A stretch of DNA of 64,000 nt, from the NCBI RefSeq assembly GCF_014054985.1, contig NZ_CP059569.1, forward strand, positions 310,001 to 374,000, given 5' to 3'. Shown one piece after another: positions 60,780-64,000 of this stretch. This DNA is from Kingella oralis (lineage in GTDB: Bacteria; Pseudomonadota; Gammaproteobacteria; Burkholderiales; Neisseriaceae). Numbering within the stretch: position 1 is the stretch's first letter; the number at the start of each line of letters is the position of its first letter. The notes beneath the pieces were generated by a model. The model had not been told where the DNA came from. It did not search any database and was given only the letters and a program-made list of their open reading frames with translations. The position numbers were made by a program, and so were the translations under genes.

Positions 60780-61110
60780 TGCTACCTCTATTTATATCCA
60801 TTCGTTTAAAACCACCAAATAGCGTTAGCGAAACTTAATATCATTTGCTATACACCAATCTGCTGTTCCAAATGAGAATTATTTGACTAAAAACAAGATT
60901 TTATCACAACAGTTTAGCAAAAATTCGCCCGCAAAAAATCAAAAGCAAAACAACCATATAGCGTAGATTAGAGCCTATGCCTAAAAAATAATATTGTATG
61001 AATACAACGGCTGGATGATAATAACGAAATCACCGTAAAACAGTGATTTTCCTATAATTTTGGAGATAGGAAACCGTTTAACTCACCATACAATATTAAA
61101 GGACAAAATC
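60780..61110. promoter_or_regulatory. AT-rich upstream region of bacteriohemerythrin
   Basis: 331 bases of divergent region. It contains TTGTATGAATACAA (60994-61007, 6-2-6 palindrome), AAATCAC-N9-GTGATTT (61027-61049) and a likely -10 TATAAT (61053-61058) about 50 bases before the ATG. The palindromes are candidate operators, possibly for a redox or NO regulator, but no known site matches exactly. Confidence 0.45.
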
Positions 61111-61515
61111 ATGGCACTGGTATATTGGACACAAGACCTGAACACAGGCTTTGCCGACGTAGATGAACAACATCAAATCTTGGTTGACCACTTCAACAAG
61201 CTGGATGACGCGTTCAAATCAGCCGACTATGAAGCCACCAAAAAAGAGCTACAAGATTTGATTGACTACACCATTTTCCACTTTGGCGAAGAAGAAAAAA
61301 TGCTGGAAGCAGCGCATTACCGCATGACCGAGCCGCACAAAAAAGTGCACGCCAACTTCATCAAAAAAATGGGCGAATTGCAAGGGCGTTTTGAAAACGG
61401 CGACATCACCGCCTTGCAAGAAGTGCTGGATATGTGCGATGGCTGGCTGTTCCGCCACATCCGCCTCAACGACCACGGCTACATCGCCGATGTGAAAGCC
61501 GCAGGCGTTCGCTAA
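61111..61515 (+). CDS. bacteriohemerythrin
   Basis: 134-residue single-domain hemerythrin that binds O2 (or NO) at a di-iron site. Ligands can be placed in [12 protein letters not shown] (first His), [16 protein letters not shown] (His/Glu), [10 protein letters not shown] (two His) and [12 protein letters not shown] (last His and Asp). AAAGGACAAA precedes the ATG at 61111. It is probably the cytoplasmic oxygen-carrier type, consistent with a microaerobic lifestyle and cbb3 oxidase. Confidence 0.93.
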   Translation: MALVYWTQDLNTGFADVDEQHQILVDHFNKLDDAFKSADYEATKKELQDLIDYTIFHFGEEEKMLEAAHYRMTEPHKKVHANFIKKMGELQGRFENGDITALQEVLDMCDGWLFRHIRLNDHGYIADVKAAGVR

Positions 61516-61528
61516 ACCCCGCAGCATA

Positions 61529-61567
61529 AAAAGCGTTTTGCAATCATTGCGAAACGCTTTTTTATTT
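61529..61567 (+). terminator. rho-independent terminator of bacteriohemerythrin
   Basis: AAAAGCGTTTTGC and GCGAAACGCTTTTTT form the stem followed by T-rich sequence, 14 bases beyond the stop. Confidence 0.85.
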
Positions 61568-61702
61568 GCGCTTTACCGTTTTCAGGCTGCCTATTGTGTC
61601 TCACTGAGGCAGCCTGAAAAACATTCCCCCAACCGCCCCTACCCAAACTGTAAAAAAACCTTTACGATTGCCCCTTTTCACGCCACAGCAAAGGAAAACA
61701 GC

Positions 61703-62761
61703 ATGACCACCATCAAACAAGTCAAACAACTCGGACAACAAATCTGGCTGGACAATCTATCGCGCAGCCTGGTGCAAAGCGGCGAACTCGCCCGGTTTCT
61801 TGCCGACGGCGTATGTGGCGTAACCTCCAACCCCGCCATCTTCCAAAAAGCCTTTTCCGGCGACGCGCTCTATATTCCCGAAATTGCAACCCTGAAACAA
61901 CAACACAAAAGTCCGCAAGAAATCTACGAAACCCTCGCCATCGCCGACGTGCAAGCCGCTTGCGACGTGTGCCGCGCCGAATACGACAGCACGGGCGGTA
62001 AAACAGGCTTTGTGAGCTTGGAAGTCTCCCCCGAGCTATCGCACGATGCCGAGCGCACCATCGCCGAAGCGCAACGCCTGTGTGCAGCCATCAATCGCCC
62101 CAACGCCATGATAAAAATCCCTGCCACCGACGCAGGTTTAACCGCGCTCACCGCCCTCGTCGCCAGCGGCATCAACGTCAATCTCACGCTATTATTCTCG
62201 CGTAAACAAACACTTAAAGCCTACACCGCCTACGCCGCAGGCTTAACCCAACTCGCTGCCAACGGCGGCAATCTGGCGCAAGTTCAAGTGGTCGCCAGCT
62301 TCTTTATCTCCCGCATCGACAACGCGCTGGATGGCACGCTGCCCGAACACCTGCGCGGCAAAATCGCCATCGCCCTTGCCAAAGCCGCCTACCAAGACTG
62401 GCAAGATTATTTCGCCCACCCCGAGTTTGCTGTCCTCGCCGCGCAAGGCGCGCACCGCGTGTCGCTGCTGTGGGCATCCACCGGCGTGAAAAATCCCGAC
62501 TACCCCGCCACGCTGTATGTGGACGCGCTAATCGGCGAACACACGGTGAACACCGTGCCCGATGCCACGCTCAAAGCCTTCATCGCCACAGGCACCGCCG
62601 CGCGCACCCTGCCCGAAAACATCCCCGCCGCGCTCGCTCAGCTTGCCGAAGCCGAAAAATTGGGCATAGACGTGGAAACGCTGGCAACGCGCCTGCAAAA
62701 CGACGGCTTGAAGCAGTTTGAAGAAGCCTTTGCCAAGCTGCTCGCCCCATTGGCAGCCTGA
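61703..62761 (+). CDS. tal: transaldolase
   Basis: Pentose-phosphate enzyme that transfers a dihydroxyacetone unit through a Schiff base. 352 residues: [52 protein letters not shown], the catalytic Lys in [14 protein letters not shown], and [17 protein letters not shown]. This is the longer TalA/TalB-type subgroup found in many beta-proteobacteria. Start at ATG 61703 after AAAGGAAAAC. Confidence 0.95.
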   Translation: MTTIKQVKQLGQQIWLDNLSRSLVQSGELARFLADGVCGVTSNPAIFQKAFSGDALYIPEIATLKQQHKSPQEIYETLAIADVQAACDVCRAEYDSTGGKTGFVSLEVSPELSHDAERTIAEAQRLCAAINRPNAMIKIPATDAGLTALTALVASGINVNLTLLFSRKQTLKAYTAYAAGLTQLAANGGNLAQVQVVASFFISRIDNALDGTLPEHLRGKIAIALAKAAYQDWQDYFAHPEFAVLAAQGAHRVSLLWASTGVKNPDYPATLYVDALIGEHTVNTVPDATLKAFIATGTAARTLPENIPAALAQLAEAEKLGIDVETLATRLQNDGLKQFEEAFAKLLAPLAA

Positions 62762-63174
62762 AAACGCGGCTACGCGCTGCTGCGAAGCTCAAACCGTTTT
62801 GGCGCGTTTATCCGTTTTCAGGCTGCATCATCACTAAGGCAGCCTGAAAAAACTTTTATGTGGTTTAACCGTTCTCATGGCGTTGCGCCGCCATACCCAC
62901 GCTTTGCGTGCGTGGATGAAATGACCGTTTCAGGCTGCCCTATCATTTAAAGGCAGCCTGAAACCTTTGCACAACCTAAAATGAAACAAGAAATAGTTAA
63001 AGTTCCGTCATTCCCGCGTAGGCGGGAATCTTGGTTAATATTAAATAACAGTTTGTTTTTACAATAATTTCTGAATATCAAACAAGATTCCCGCCTGCGC
63101 GGAAATGACGGCATTTCTTATTTTTCAGGCTGCCTAAACATTCAAAAAACATCGCCCACCACAAGGAAACCACC
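62762..63174. other. intergenic region with DUS pairs and a dRS3-bearing element
   Basis: 413 bases before cmk. It has DUS pairs (about 62752-62850, 62928-62963, 63123-63135), a 25-base segment shared with 32638-32662, and the 107-bp inverted-repeat element at 63005-63111. No gene is seen. Confidence 0.65.
63005..63111. repeat. inverted-repeat element with terminal dRS3-like palindromes
   Basis: 29-bp arms beginning CCGTCATTCCCGCGTAGGCG and ending in its near-complement (27 of 29 matching) enclose about 49 AT-rich bases. Each arm holds ATTCCC-N8-GGGAAT or a one-base variant (63010-63029 and 63087-63106). That palindrome is the neisserial dRS3 repeat, the known target of some filamentous prophages. 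The element has no ORF. Confidence 0.8.
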
Positions 63175-63837
63175 ATGCAAAAAGTCATCGCCCTAGACGG
63201 CCCCTCCGCCTCAGGCAAAGGCACCATCGCCGCCCGCGTTGCCGCCGCGCTCGGCTGGGCATATTTAGACTCAGGCGCGCTCTACCGCCTTACCGCGCTG
63301 CACGCGCAAAATCACAACATAGATTGGGCAAACGAAGCCGCTGTCGCCGCGCTTGCCGCCGAATTGCCCGCCGAATTTCGCGGTCAAACCGTGTGGCTAG
63401 ACGGGCAAGACGTAACCCAAGCCATCCGCAGCGAACGCATCGGCATGGGCGCATCCGCCGTCGCCAAACTGCTCGCTGTGCGCCAAGCCCTGTTGCAACG
63501 CCAACGCAATTTTTTAACCGCGCAAGGCTTGGTGGCAGACGGGCGCGACATGGGCTCAACCGTGTTTCCCGAAGCCCAGCTCAAAATTTTTCTTACCGCC
63601 AGCGCACAAATCCGCGCCGAACGCCGCGCCAAACAAATCGGCGTGCCGCTGGATGGCGCAGCATTTGCCCAAATCCTCGCCGACATCCAAGCCCGAGACG
63701 CAGCCGACCGCAGCCGCCCCGTCGCCCCCTTGCAGCAACTGCCCGATGCCAAGCTGCTAGACACCTCCCATCGCAGCATAGAAGAAACCGTGCAGCAAGT
63801 ATTGGATTGGTATCAAGCCAGCCCAAAGGCAGCCTGA
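63175..63837 (+). CDS. cmk: cytidylate kinase
   Basis: 220-residue nucleoside monophosphate kinase that phosphorylates CMP and dCMP with ATP. VIALDGPSASGKGTIAARVA holds the P-loop, LDSGALYRLTALHA the CMP site, and VADGRDMGSTVFPEAQLKIF the conserved later motif; RDAADRSRPVAPL closes the lid. AAGGAAACCACC precedes the ATG. Cytoplasmic. Confidence 0.96.
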   Translation: MQKVIALDGPSASGKGTIAARVAAALGWAYLDSGALYRLTALHAQNHNIDWANEAAVAALAAELPAEFRGQTVWLDGQDVTQAIRSERIGMGASAVAKLLAVRQALLQRQRNFLTAQGLVADGRDMGSTVFPEAQLKIFLTASAQIRAERRAKQIGVPLDGAAFAQILADIQARDAADRSRPVAPLQQLPDAKLLDTSHRSIEETVQQVLDWYQASPKAA

Positions 63838-64000
63838 AAATAAAAATCCCATGCAAGAGAAGCCAGCACTCACGCGGCTCATCCCCCCTTTTCAGGCTGC
63901 CTCACGCACACGCAACCGCCCAACGCCAAAGGCAGCCTGAAACGCAGTTTGACAACGCCCAAGCCTCAATCCACCGCCAACGTGTTTTACCCCTGTTCAC

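Noticed and set aside
1..64000. tRNA or rRNA genes
   Set aside because: No T-loop GGTTCGAATCC-like sequence with an acceptor stem, and no rRNA core sequence, was recognised by eye. A dedicated scan would be decisive.

Overview
The window comes from a member of the Neisseriaceae, most likely Kingella or a close relative. The strongest evidence is the 12-mer AGGCAGCCTGAA, usually extended to ...AAAA. It occurs by eye roughly two or three times per kilobase on both strands, often as inverted pairs between genes, and matches the Kingella-type dialect of the Neisseriaceae DNA uptake sequence (DUS). Two other neisserial repeat types are present: Correia-type elements (TATAGTCG... termini) and a dRS3-like ATTCCC-N8-GGGAAT palindrome. 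The gene content agrees: lutABC, folE2, a 203-aa CcoO, endonuclease-type MutL and a TspB/Zot/Piv filamentous prophage. No rRNA, tRNA or CRISPR array was recognised.

Layout. 1-1166 is the 5' part of pta (minus strand). 1593-5269 is the cbb3 oxidase operon ccoNOQP, in which CcoP carries an extra OmpA-like C-terminal domain. 5574-7875 holds an M61 peptidase and a small DUF442 phosphatase. 8012-9609 is a PlsC/CdsA-like phospholipid pair. 10012-13046 has a PhnA/YjdM-like protein, a secreted protein, folE2 and a trans-sulfuration enzyme. 13436-16331 is the lactate operon lutABC. Then follow mutL, a Sel1-repeat protein, ilvE, hisD, a MetE-like methyltransferase, thiL, a secreted protein and a GST. 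26863-31151 is a run of small accessory enzymes. A WGR-domain protein lies at 31656-32411.

About 32.5-41.09 kb is a filamentous (inovirus) prophage on the minus strand. Its order is: small ORF, Rep, small ORF, ssDNA-binding protein, major coat protein, membrane/coiled-coil ORF, small membrane proteins (one only 24 aa), TspB-like adsorption protein, pVI-like protein, Zot, small membrane ORF and an IS110/Piv recombinase. The block is AT-richer than its surroundings and I saw no DUS in it. Right of it lie a DUF5071 gene, a Correia-type element, a decayed metallophosphoesterase, a GlsB-type membrane protein, waaC, a lipoprotein, lgt, glnE, aat, suhB, rarD, an MFS exporter, hemW, a DUF441 protein, truA, dapD, a tyrosine phosphatase, an Arg/Asp/Tyr-rich secreted protein, a Rossmann oxidoreductase with a damaged start, kdsD, bacteriohemerythrin, transaldolase and cmk.

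How it fits together. The chromosomal backbone is mostly housekeeping genes in single units or short operons, separated by DUS hairpins that probably double as terminators. Respiration and carbon use are represented by cbb3 oxidase, lactate oxidation, pta and transaldolase. Envelope biogenesis is represented by lgt, waaC, kdsD, dapD and plsC/cdsA. The main accessory feature is the filamentous prophage. The most unusual individual gene is the CcoP-OmpA fusion. The best-supported non-coding signal is a pair of Correia-type elements whose terminal stems differ in sequence but keep their base pairing.
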